A DNA stretch of 34,911 nucleotides, from positions 1 through 34,911 of the IMG/VR virus record IMGVR_UViG_3300022752_000210. One strand, given 5' to 3'. The notes below the pieces were generated by a model. It saw only the letters and a program-made list of their open reading frames with translations. It had not been told where the DNA came from and made no database searches. Of this stretch, positions 23,147 to 30,264 are shown piece by piece. This stretch comes from a virus. How positions within the stretch are numbered: position 1 is the first letter of the stretch; every line of letters begins with the position of its first letter. The translations under genes and the position numbers were made by a program.

Positions 23147-23211
23147 ATATTTGATTTAAATTGATTATATTTATAAGTAAATCAATAATCAATTTAAATT
23201 GAATCAAATAT
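23147..23211 (+). promoter_or_regulatory. Long inverted repeat sequestering tail sheath start, promoter in loop
   Basis: The left arm at 23147-23168 equals the reverse complement of the right arm at 23185-23211 except for a 5-base bulge in the right arm. The right arm ends on the AT of the sheath start codon, and the loop contains most of the ATATTTATA motif. Transcripts entering from upstream could fold and hide the start; transcripts begun at the internal promoter would lack the left arm. T4 genes such as e (lysozyme) and the I-TevI gene are known to use this logic. Confidence 0.65.
23167..23175 (+). promoter_or_regulatory. Late-promoter-like motif of tail sheath gene
   Basis: ATATTTATA followed by AGTAAATC, 43 nt before ATG 23210. 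Its first two bases overlap the left arm of the inverted repeat. Confidence 0.55.
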
Positions 23212-25651
23212 GGCTGAAAAAGTAGTATCTCCTGGCGTGTTCTCAAATGAACGCGACCTATCATTCCTACCTCAGGGTATAGCACAAATTGGTGCGGCAT
23301 TTGTAGGACCCACCATTAAAGGCCCTGCTTTTATTCCTACCATCGTAGAATCATACGAAGAATTCGTTAAGTATTTCGGTGATACCACTGAAGAATCATA
23401 CGTACCGTATGCTGTTAAAGAATATTTACGAAACTCTGGTAGAGCTACAATAGTTCGAACTTTGTTTGAAGACGGTTACACGATGACTGCACCTGTGGGT
23501 ATCGTAGTATCCGGTTCATACGGTAAAAAGTTAGTTGCAACTCTACATCCTACTAGAACTATTAGTGGTAGTACTGCATTTTATGACAATACCAATCCGA
23601 CTGCATGTTTCGAAAAAACCACTATTACTAACAGTGGTACTACAAGTGGTAGTTTCGTAATCAATATTTCAGGTAGTGCATATACCTCAGGTAGTGTATA
23701 TTCATCTAGTATAGTATCGACTAACGGTACCTATTTAACTAGAACGTTCCCATTAGGTCCTAAGGCAGCTGGACCTGCTTATTTATATAATGCATTTGAA
23801 ACTACAATATCTGCTTCATTGGCTGCAGATGCTAATACTAGAGTAGAAATAGTTACCGGATCTGCAAAAGCATGGGATTTCAGTTACGATGCCACGTATG
23901 CAAGTACTCCTTGGATCACTTCACAGAAGGTAAATGGTGATATCACTAAAGATTTATTTAGATTTCATAGAATGTCTGATGGTCTACCTTCCAATTATGA
24001 AGTGAAAGTTGGTATTACAGACGTGAAACCTGCCGGATCAGTTCCAGGTTCTACGTATGGTTCATTTACAGTGATAATTAGAGCAGTTGATCAGACAGGT
24101 ATCCAGGGATCTCCTTTTAATACCGACGACTCCGATCAAAGGCCGAACGTATTGGAAGTGTTTGATAATGTTAACTTGGATCCAAATTCATCCAATTACA
24201 TTGCTCGTCGTATTGGTGACAGATATGCTACTATTGCTGATTCCGGCAAATTGATTTATTCCGGTAATTACAAAAATATATCTGCATACGTTCGAGTTGA
24301 AGTTGATCCGGATGTAGAAAACATAGCAAATTCACCCGATCTAGTTCCATTCGGATTTAGAGCTTTATATTCTCCAGTACCTTCCGGTTTTGTAGGTTCT
24401 GTAACAGTTCCTAGTGCTTCATATGTAGCATCACAAACTATTGGCGGTTCATACAATAAGAGAAAGTATTTTGGATTTGAATATGATTTTACTACCACTG
24501 ACAATTTAAATTATTTGAATCCGCTACCTGAATCAGGATTGACTACCGGTTCAAATGCAGACTTTTATTTAGGTAATTATACTCAACATGCCGGCGCCGG
24601 TTCTGGTACTGGGTCTATAGACTTAACCACATCGACTGTACTAGATTCTAGAAAGTTCATGGTACCGTTCCAAGGTGGATTTGATGGTACTAGGCCGAAC
24701 TTAGTGAAACTAAACGGTTCTGATATTAATACCGGAAACATGCAAGGATTTGACTTTTCTAGTACTACAGCTACCGGATATGTTGCATTTAAAAAGGGTA
24801 TTGATGCTGTAAAGAACCCTGACGAATTTGATATTAATATGCTAGTGTTGCCAGGTACCAATTACAGCGATCATACTAACATAATCAATTATGCTTTAGA
24901 TGTAGCTTTAGATAGAGCTGACACGTTTGTAGTATTTGATTCTGATGGTCTACCGTCTAAAGGTGTAACTCCTGATTCTGCATTGTCCAGTGTAGTAAAT
25001 GGTAACGTTACCACAGTAGATAACAATTACAGTGCTACTTATTGGCCTTGGGTTAAAATTCTAGATACCAATATAAACAAACCAGTATGGGTACCGACTG
25101 CGGTAGTATTGCCTGGTGTTATTGCTTACTCTGATAGAGTTGCAGCTGAATGGTATGCACCTGCAGGTTTAAATAGAGGTGGTTTACCTAATGTTATTGA
25201 AGCTTGGTCTCGATTAACTCAAGATGAACGTGATGCATTGTATACAGCTAGAATTAATCCAATTGCAACGTTCCCGGGTCAAGGTGTAAGTGTATGGGGT
25301 CAGAAGACTTTGCAATCTAAACCTTCTGCATTAGACAGAATAAATGTACGTAGATTGTTGATTGCAATTAAAAAGTATATTGCCACTTCAACCAAATATT
25401 TGGTATTCGATAACAATACTGCTGCAAATAGAAACAGATTCTTAAATATAGTTAATCCGTATTTGAGTTCAATTCAACAGCGTCAAGGATTGTATGCATT
25501 CAATGTAGTAATGGATGAAACCAATAATACACCGGATGATATCGATCGTAATATTATGCGAGGTGCTATTTACCTTCAACCTGCGAAATCAGCTGAATTT
25601 ATCATCCTAGATTTCAATATTCTAAGAACAGGTGCATCGTTTACTGCTTAA
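23210..25651 (+). CDS. 18: Tail sheath protein, T4 gp18-like
   Basis: An 813-residue contractile sheath subunit. The N-terminal VSPGVFSNERDLSFLPQGIA and GAAFVGPTIKGPAFIPTIVE... YFGDT are typical of gp18. The C-terminal polymerising domain includes WYAPAGLNRGGLPNVIEAWS, LTQDERDALYTARINPIATF and the end AEFIILDFNILRTGASF. The middle insertion domains (about 100-500) are Thr/Ser rich and longer than in T4 (gp18 is 659 residues). A terminator follows at once. Initiation is probably controlled by the hairpin just upstream. Confidence 0.96.
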   Translation: MAEKVVSPGVFSNERDLSFLPQGIAQIGAAFVGPTIKGPAFIPTIVESYEEFVKYFGDTTEESYVPYAVKEYLRNSGRATIVRTLFEDGYTMTAPVGIVVSGSYGKKLVATLHPTRTISGSTAFYDNTNPTACFEKTTITNSGTTSGSFVINISGSAYTSGSVYSSSIVSTNGTYLTRTFPLGPKAAGPAYLYNAFETTISASLAADANTRVEIVTGSAKAWDFSYDATYASTPWITSQKVNGDITKDLFRFHRMSDGLPSNYEVKVGITDVKPAGSVPGSTYGSFTVIIRAVDQTGIQGSPFNTDDSDQRPNVLEVFDNVNLDPNSSNYIARRIGDRYATIADSGKLIYSGNYKNISAYVRVEVDPDVENIANSPDLVPFGFRALYSPVPSGFVGSVTVPSASYVASQTIGGSYNKRKYFGFEYDFTTTDNLNYLNPLPESGLTTGSNADFYLGNYTQHAGAGSGTGSIDLTTSTVLDSRKFMVPFQGGFDGTRPNLVKLNGSDINTGNMQGFDFSSTTATGYVAFKKGIDAVKNPDEFDINMLVLPGTNYSDHTNIINYALDVALDRADTFVVFDSDGLPSKGVTPDSALSSVVNGNVTTVDNNYSATYWPWVKILDTNINKPVWVPTAVVLPGVIAYSDRVAAEWYAPAGLNRGGLPNVIEAWSRLTQDERDALYTARINPIATFPGQGVSVWGQKTLQSKPSALDRINVRRLLIAIKKYIATSTKYLVFDNNTAANRNRFLNIVNPYLSSIQQRQGLYAFNVVMDETNNTPDDIDRNIMRGAIYLQPAKSAEFIILDFNILRTGASFTA

Positions 25652-25660
25652 TTAAATTGA

Positions 25661-25682
25661 AGCGGGTTTCGGCCCGCTTTTT
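25661..25682 (+). terminator. Terminator after tail sheath gene
   Basis: AGCGGG and CCCGCT pair, closed by a T-G pair and a TTCG tetraloop, followed by TTTTT. A compact, stable hairpin 10 bases after the stop. Confidence 0.92.
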
Positions 25683-25697
25683 AAACAAAATAAAATC

Positions 25698-26261
25698 ATG
25701 AAACTATCAGAATTTAAATCTCTTATTAAAGAGGAAGTCGACTTAGCTTTATTTGAACATCAGTTAACTGAAGGTAAAATTTCAGATTTTTTATCTAAAA
25801 TAAAGTTAGCGGCTATGAAAGCGGCTAAGGACAATTACAGTGATGCGATTGCACATATTGATGTGGATAAATTGAAGGCTGAACCGATGTCTATATCGAA
25901 ACTTGATAAGGTGCAACGTGAATTGGAGTCGCAGTCTCAACAAATTTCTGAAGGATTTGTCGACAAATTGAAATCATTCGCTCGTAAGGGATTTGCTATC
26001 GGTGCAATTGGAAGTGTAATTTCCGGAGCAACTGTAGCAGTATCTGCTATGAATTATTTAGATTATTCATTCACTAAATGGTATTATACTACTATACAGG
26101 GTATGGCTAAACCGGAAGTAATGAAAGCAATGAATGATATATATGGTGCGAAGGTTGAAGAATCTAGTATATGGTTCACATTCGGAATGTATGTATTCAG
26201 TGTATTCTTCGTTATAGCTTTGTTATCATACGCATCAATTCGTATAAACAAGCAAAAATAA
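25698..26261 (+). CDS. Leader-type cargo protein with two membrane segments
   Basis: A 187-residue protein. The class I leader MKLSEFKSLIKEEVDLALFE is followed by HQLTEG, giving possible gp21 cuts after LFE or LTE. The middle is charged helix. Two hydrophobic segments follow (about 97-117, AIGAIGSVISGATVAVSAM, and about 155-178, WFTFGMYVFSVFFVIALLSY). A packaged membrane protein would be unusual and could act at the envelope during DNA entry; that is speculation. The gene sits just after the sheath terminator with no obvious promoter of its own, so it may depend on readthrough. Confidence 0.66.
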   Translation: MKLSEFKSLIKEEVDLALFEHQLTEGKISDFLSKIKLAAMKAAKDNYSDAIAHIDVDKLKAEPMSISKLDKVQRELESQSQQISEGFVDKLKSFARKGFAIGAIGSVISGATVAVSAMNYLDYSFTKWYYTTIQGMAKPEVMKAMNDIYGAKVEESSIWFTFGMYVFSVFFVIALLSYASIRINKQK

Positions 26262-26271
26262 AACATAAATT

Positions 26272-26601
26272 ATGAAACTATCGGAATTTAAATCTCTTAT
26301 CAGAGAAGAAGTTAAAAAAGTATTAGTAGAGCAAGATACAAATGAAGCTATGGAGGCGATAGAAGCCATTAAAAAGCACGTTAAGATTTTAATGGATACT
26401 GATATCGCGAAAGAGGATGCAGTGCTACAACGACTTCTGGCGAAGTATACAGGGCTTTTAGGTAAAATCACCGGATACATTAAAAAGAAAGGTGCTGAAT
26501 CTGCGGAGCCGACTGAAGAACCTGCTGAGGAACCTAAACGAGATCTTCGCAAAATAGAATCTCCAAAAGAAAAGACTGAAGAGGAGCCGGAGGTTGCATA
26601 A
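26272..26601 (+). CDS. Small leader-type cargo protein with acidic tail
   Basis: A 109-residue protein with leader MKLSEFKSLIREEVKKVLVE, a helical core (NEAMEAIEAIKKHVKILMDT, then AVLQRLLAKYTGLLGKITGY) and a Glu/Pro-rich tail (EEPAEEPKRDLRKIESPKEK). LVE before Gln is the possible gp21 site. It follows the membrane cargo gene by 10 bases and precedes a promoter-bearing gap before the tail tube gene. No enzymatic motif. Function unknown. Confidence 0.66.
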   Translation: MKLSEFKSLIREEVKKVLVEQDTNEAMEAIEAIKKHVKILMDTDIAKEDAVLQRLLAKYTGLLGKITGYIKKKGAESAEPTEEPAEEPKRDLRKIESPKEKTEEEPEVA

Positions 26602-26673
26602 ATTTAACAAACAATATACTGAGTTATTCTAAAATTATTGAATTAAACTAGTTAATTGTTTTTCAAAAGAAAG

Positions 26674-26682
26674 ATATTTATA
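26674..26682 (+). promoter_or_regulatory. Late-promoter-like motif of tail tube gene
   Basis: ATATTTATA, 38 nt before ATG 26712, in the 110-base AT-rich gap 26602-26711, which holds no other recognisable element. Confidence 0.55.
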
Positions 26683-26711
26683 ATTAAAGTATAAACTTAA
26701 AATAAAATACT

Positions 26712-27200
26712 ATGGCAGAACTATTAGATCCAAGTGAAATATTTTATACCAATTTTGAACCTAAAGTAGCAAACAGGTTCATCATGTATATAGAAGGGAT
26801 TCCTGCATTCATCATTAAAGCAGCTTCAAGGCCGTCTTTAACTTTCGGTGATGTAGTTATTGATCACATCAACGTAGAACGTAAGTTGAAAGGAAAAGGT
26901 CGTTGGGGTGATGTTACCATCACATTGTATGATCCAATTGTACCTAGTGGTGCACAAGCGGTCATGGAATGGGTTCGATTAGCTAAAGAATCAGTAACCG
27001 GCCGAGATGGATATTCAGACTTCTATAAGAAAGATATCACTTTCCATTCTTTAGGTCCTGTTGGTGATAAAGTGGAAGAGTGGACCGGAAAAGGTGTATA
27101 CATCGGAGACGTTAATTTCGGTGAAATGGATTGGTCCAATGAAGACGCCGTAAATATCACTGTAACTCTTAAGGCAGATTATTGGATCCTGCAATACTAA
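26712..27200 (+). CDS. 19: Tail tube protein, T4 gp19-like
   Basis: A 162-residue tube subunit matching gp19 in length (T4 163) and in pattern: NFEPKVANRFIMYIEGIPAF, KAASRPSLTFGDVVIDH, RWGDVTITLYDPIVPSGAQA, and the end WSNEDAVNITVTLKADYW. It polymerises as the inner tube within the gp18 sheath. It is monocistronic, with its own promoter motif and terminator. The sheath-tube order is the usual one, though two cargo genes are inserted between them here. Confidence 0.95.
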   Translation: MAELLDPSEIFYTNFEPKVANRFIMYIEGIPAFIIKAASRPSLTFGDVVIDHINVERKLKGKGRWGDVTITLYDPIVPSGAQAVMEWVRLAKESVTGRDGYSDFYKKDITFHSLGPVGDKVEEWTGKGVYIGDVNFGEMDWSNEDAVNITVTLKADYWILQY

Positions 27201-27223
27201 AATTGCAATTCAATCAATATCAT

Positions 27224-27254
27224 AGTGCTCCTCCAAAATAGGAGCACTTTTTTT
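27224..27254 (+). terminator. Terminator after tail tube gene
   Basis: AGTGCTCCT (27224-27232) and AGGAGCACT (27240-27248) form a perfect 9-bp stem with a 7-base loop, followed by a run of seven T. Confidence 0.93.
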
Positions 27255-27279
27255 ATTAACTTGATATCATATCAATCAA

Positions 27280-28110
27280 ATGAAAAAAGAATCATTAAAA
27301 GAATCTGTACAGTTTCGTCCTAGTAGAATTAAATCTAAACGATCCGTAACGGACGGTAAATTTCATTTCGTATTTGAATTCACGCCGAGTAGATGGATAG
27401 ACGACCATATATCAATGGTACAGTATGATAATTCCGGTGAAGAGATAGCGAGTTACGATATACCAGAAGACTTTTTTGATACTATTAGTACGACTGATTA
27501 TCTAAATGCAGCATTTAAGGCGTTGAAAAAACATAAAATACGACCGATAAAGGAACATCATATTAAACTATCGCAATTTAAATCTCTTATTAGAGAAGAA
27601 ATTCAAAGCGTTCTGAGAGAGTTTAAAGATCCTAAACTCATAAAAGGTGTTGACATTACCATTGAAATGGATGATGAAGATGACAATTTTAAAGCTGGCG
27701 ATTATACGATTTCCGGTCTTACTAGAGGCGGTGTAATATTGTCGGGAATGGGAGAACGTAATCTTCACATCACTTTCGATGCACTTAAAGATGCCGGTTA
27801 TACTATCAATGAAAATGTAAATGAAGCTGATAATTTAGGAGCATTCAGAAGATTGGTTATCACTACCAATAAATTGGATATGATAAAAAGTGAAATTGAA
27901 GATTACATTAAACGGCCTAATATCAAATCAGATTATGCTGATGCGAAATTGTCAATTAAGCCCGGTGTAAAACCTAATGTATTGGTTGTAGACATTGAAG
28001 CAGTAAGCGGTACTGCATTAGCAAACAAGATATCTGATGTAGTTAAAAAGTTTGATAAAACTGCAAATATCAAAGTGAGAAAAGAACTCAAATTGAAACC
28101 AATTAAATAA
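27280..28110 (+). CDS. Fused double-leader cargo protein
   Basis: A 276-residue protein made of two cargo modules. Residues 1-8 are the MKKESLKE leader, identical in its first 24 bases to gene 1879, followed by a ~85-residue beta-rich domain. At residues 95-114 a complete class I leader (IKLSQFKSLIREEIQSVLRE) appears internally, with ATT where paralogues have the start ATG, and is followed by a second module (about 115-276, VDITIEMDDEDDN..., FRRLVITTNKLDMI, LSIKPGVKPNVLVVDI). If gp21 cuts both leaders, this would yield two products. It lies between the tube terminator and the next cassette. Function unknown. Confidence 0.72.
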   Translation: MKKESLKESVQFRPSRIKSKRSVTDGKFHFVFEFTPSRWIDDHISMVQYDNSGEEIASYDIPEDFFDTISTTDYLNAAFKALKKHKIRPIKEHHIKLSQFKSLIREEIQSVLREFKDPKLIKGVDITIEMDDEDDNFKAGDYTISGLTRGGVILSGMGERNLHITFDALKDAGYTINENVNEADNLGAFRRLVITTNKLDMIKSEIEDYIKRPNIKSDYADAKLSIKPGVKPNVLVVDIEAVSGTALANKISDVVKKFDKTANIKVRKELKLKPIK

Positions 28111-28144
28111 TTACAAAAATTTCATATTTTGAATCAGAATACTA

Positions 28145-28220
28145 ATAATTATTATTAAATTTAAATCACTCAAAAAAAAATCATGAAATTATCAGAATTT
28201 AAATCTCTTATTAGAGAAGA
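28145..28220 (+). repeat. Left arm of cargo cassette B (promoter + UTR + leader)
   Basis: Matches 3143-3219 with one substitution (inside the promoter motif, giving ATAATTATT at 28145-28153) and one A fewer in the A run. The motif lies 38 nt before ATG 28183. The paired right arm is the terminator at 28825. Confidence 0.8.
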
Positions 28221-28821
28221 AGTTCAAAAAGTACTTTCTGAATATTATGCTGGAGGTAATGACACTATCGGTAAAGTAATGAAAAGTGGAGATTGGTCTT
28301 GGATTTCTGCTAAAGAACTAAGTAAGCGTCCATTTAAACAGTTAAATTTAGTTAGTAAGTTTGCACCGATCCACGCCGGTTTACAGAAATTTGCAAATGT
28401 AAAGGTACAAGACTTTTTTACCAATAAAGAGTATAATGAACTGGAAGAAATTCAAGAACAACTTATGGATGCCGGTTACGATGCTGCAGATCTCAAAAGC
28501 ATGTTTAATGATGTTTATAAAATAGTAGCTACTGCTATTAAAAGAAATCAATCCGGATTGTCAGAAGCAGCTCGAGTATCACAAAAAACTAAAGATGAAG
28601 TATGGGCTACCATAAAAAATACATTGAACACGGATAAGAGACACAGGCGTAATGACGCATTGGATGTAAAAGATTTGCTAGGCTTCGCAGGATTTTCGGG
28701 CGATAAAATACCTCTTGTTAGAAACATTGCTCATGAATTGGTAAAAGATGGAATATTGATACCGAGTGAATCTAAATGGGGAGAGCTTCGATTTAAAGTT
28801 AATAAAGCCGCTTTAAAATAA
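28183..28821 (+). CDS. Leader-type cargo protein, possible winged-helix C-terminus
   Basis: A 212-residue protein with leader MKLSEFKSLIREEVQKVLSE then Tyr. The middle is helical (KRPFKQLNLVSKFAPIHAGL, EYNELEEIQEQLMDAGYD). The C-terminal part (about 150-210, TDKRHRRNDALDVKDLLGFA, then LVRNIAHELVKDGILIPS and LRFKVN) has the helix-turn-helix plus hairpin rhythm of a winged-helix domain, which would allow nucleic acid binding; this is a guess from pattern. It is the sole gene of cassette B, between the duplicated promoter-leader arm and the duplicated terminator. Confidence 0.68.
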   Translation: MKLSEFKSLIREEVQKVLSEYYAGGNDTIGKVMKSGDWSWISAKELSKRPFKQLNLVSKFAPIHAGLQKFANVKVQDFFTNKEYNELEEIQEQLMDAGYDAADLKSMFNDVYKIVATAIKRNQSGLSEAARVSQKTKDEVWATIKNTLNTDKRHRRNDALDVKDLLGFAGFSGDKIPLVRNIAHELVKDGILIPSESKWGELRFKVNKAALK

Positions 28822-28824
28822 AAA

Positions 28825-28857
28825 AAATGCCTCGAATAGAAATATTTGAGGCATTTT
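28825..28857 (+). terminator. Intrinsic terminator identical to that at 3973
   Basis: Same 14-position stem and GAAA loop as 3973-4005. The identity extends over 42 bases (28825-28866), including the trailing CATGATCGA. It ends cassette B 4 bases after the stop of 28183. Confidence 0.88.
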
Positions 28858-28893
28858 CATGATCGATTCTTGTCAATTAAATTTAAATTTCTT

Positions 28894-28902
28894 ATATTTA
28901 TA
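28894..28902 (+). promoter_or_regulatory. Late-promoter-like motif before gp26-like gene
   Basis: ATATTTATA followed by GTAAAATAAA, 23 nt before ATG 28917. Confidence 0.55.
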
Positions 28903-28916
28903 GTAAAATAAAAGTC

Positions 28917-29774
28917 ATGTTAAAAAAAGTAGTTACGGATGAATATCCAAATACTGATATCAACGATATCAAACAGCATTTGATTCAACAACATAATCAA
29001 GCTCAAGTACAAAAACATCAATTTCCTACTGAGGTAATTTCACTGCCATCTCAAGGTAAAGTGTATTCACCGGATTCTCTACTGTCCTCAGGTCAAATTG
29101 AAATGAAATACATGACTGCAAAGGAAGAAGACATTTTGACTTCTGTAAATTTGATTAAACAGGGTCTTGTAATAGATAAACTGTTTCAATCTCTTATTGT
29201 TACCCCAATTAAATATGATGACTTGATTGCCGGTGACAAGGATGCAATAATGATAGCCGCTCGAATATTAGGATACGGCAAAGAATATCCAGTTCGAGTT
29301 ACTTGTCCGAAATGTCGCGAAGTTGAAACTGCAACGGTTGATTTAACTACTATAAGCGATAGACAGATACCGGAACATGTTGAAATGCAATCCCACAATG
29401 AATTCAAGTTCACGTTACCACAATCAAAAAGAGAAGTAACATTCAAATTGTTGACTCACGGTGATGAAATTAAACTTGAAAAAGAAATGAGTGTATTGAA
29501 AACTAAAAAAGATGGAGTACCTCCGACCATGTCACTCAAATTGAAGTTTTTAATTCAATCTGTTGATGGATTGCGAGACAAATCTGCTATTCATAATTTT
29601 GTAGACAATGAACTGTTCGCAGCTGATTCTAGAGCTCTACGATCATATATCAATCAAATTTCTCCGGGAGTTGATTTGAAGTTCAATTATACCTGCTCAT
29701 CATGTGGCAACGTAACGGAGGGCGTTGAATTTGAAGTAGGTACTAACTTTTTTTGGCCTGACTCCAGAATATAA
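28917..29774 (+). CDS. 26: Baseplate/tail-assembly protein, T4 gp26-like, with zinc ribbon
   Basis: A 285-residue protein. The block at about 42-125 (LPSQGKVYSP, MTAKEEDILTSVNLIKQGLV, GDKDAIMIAARILGYGKEYP) is characteristic of the gp26-type baseplate family. Two Cys pairs, CPKC (130, 133) and CSSC (260, 263), form a probable zinc ribbon. The frame ends FFWPDSRI at a seven-T run where a second open frame begins. Its position between tail tube and tape measure is the classic place for tail assembly chaperones, which often use frameshifting. Confidence 0.85.
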   Translation: MLKKVVTDEYPNTDINDIKQHLIQQHNQAQVQKHQFPTEVISLPSQGKVYSPDSLLSSGQIEMKYMTAKEEDILTSVNLIKQGLVIDKLFQSLIVTPIKYDDLIAGDKDAIMIAARILGYGKEYPVRVTCPKCREVETATVDLTTISDRQIPEHVEMQSHNEFKFTLPQSKREVTFKLLTHGDEIKLEKEMSVLKTKKDGVPPTMSLKLKFLIQSVDGLRDKSAIHNFVDNELFAADSRALRSYINQISPGVDLKFNYTCSSCGNVTEGVEFEVGTNFFWPDSRI

Positions 29775-29928
29775 GAAACAACTTCATGAATCAATTCATG
29801 AATTTGTATTCAATAGTCGCGGTGCTTATTCATGGGAAACGGTCTATAACTGGCCAATTGTACTCAGAAATTACTATTACACGTTATTAACCAAGTCATT
29901 GAAACAACTATACGGTACAAATAAATGA
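29740..29928 (+). CDS. ATG-less frame after gp26, probable frameshift extension
   Basis: In the +1 frame relative to gp26, an open frame runs from just after a stop (29737-29739) to TGA at 29926-29928, with no Met in 62 codons. Its sequence is protein-like: GLTPEYKKQLHESIHEFVFN and SWETVYNWPIVLRNYYYTLL. It overlaps the gp26 end at TTTTTTT (29748-29754). A +1 shift (TTT TGG to T TTT GGC) or a -2 shift would give a 336- to 337-residue fusion, with 57 residues read beyond the shift. Similar helical extensions follow gp26-like proteins in other phages as I recall them. A homopolymer sequencing error is the main alternative. Confidence 0.6.
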   Translation, partial: VLTFFGLTPEYKKQLHESIHEFVFNSRGAYSWETVYNWPIVLRNYYYTLLTKSLKQLYGTNK

Positions 29929-29936
29929 TTTGATTG

Positions 29937-29945
29937 ATATTTATA
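29937..29945 (+). promoter_or_regulatory. Late-promoter-like motif before tape-measure unit
   Basis: ATATTTATA followed by GAAAATTC, 22 nt before ATG 29959. Confidence 0.5.
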
Positions 29946-29958
29946 GAAAATTCAATAT

Positions 29959-30264
29959 ATGAAACTTTCAGAAGGTATAGTAGACATTCTATTAGACAAG
30001 TTAACTGATTATATATTAGGTAGAACGTTAAAAAGTAATGCGAAAGCTAGAGCTTCTTATGAAAAGCTCCTGCAGTCGTCAGATCAATATCAAACTGCAA
30101 GAAAAAATATAGATAAATTACAGGACAATCTAGAAGTTACCCTTCAACAATTGGTTCAATCTACAAAAGATTTAGTTAAAGCTCGAGATGAGTATGCTGA
30201 CAAGTATGGAGAACATGCTGCGTTAGACAAATATCCTATGATACGTCCTAGAAATAGAAGATAA
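29959..30264 (+). CDS. Small coiled-coil protein before tape measure
   Basis: A 101-residue protein starting MKLSEGIVDILLDKL, superficially like the class I leader (MKLSE) but lacking the LIREE core, so I do not class it as cargo. Most of it (about 30-85) is coiled-coil (SYEKLLQSSDQYQTARKNID, LQQLVQSTKDLVKARDEY), ending in a basic tail. Its TAA shares a base with the ATG of the tape-measure gene, so the two are translationally coupled; a tape-measure chaperone or partner is plausible from position. Confidence 0.65.
   Translation: MKLSEGIVDILLDKLTDYILGRTLKSNAKARASYEKLLQSSDQYQTARKNIDKLQDNLEVTLQQLVQSTKDLVKARDEYADKYGEHAALDKYPMIRPRNRR

Noticed and set aside
27261-27275. Perfect palindrome TTGATATCATATCAA just before gene 27280
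   Set aside because: Short, single copy and AT-rich. It could be an operator, but nothing else supports it.
29959-29973. MKLSE start of gene 29959 as another cargo leader
   Set aside because: After MKLSE it lacks the LIREE core and an xE site, and its position directly before the tape measure suggests a tail role.
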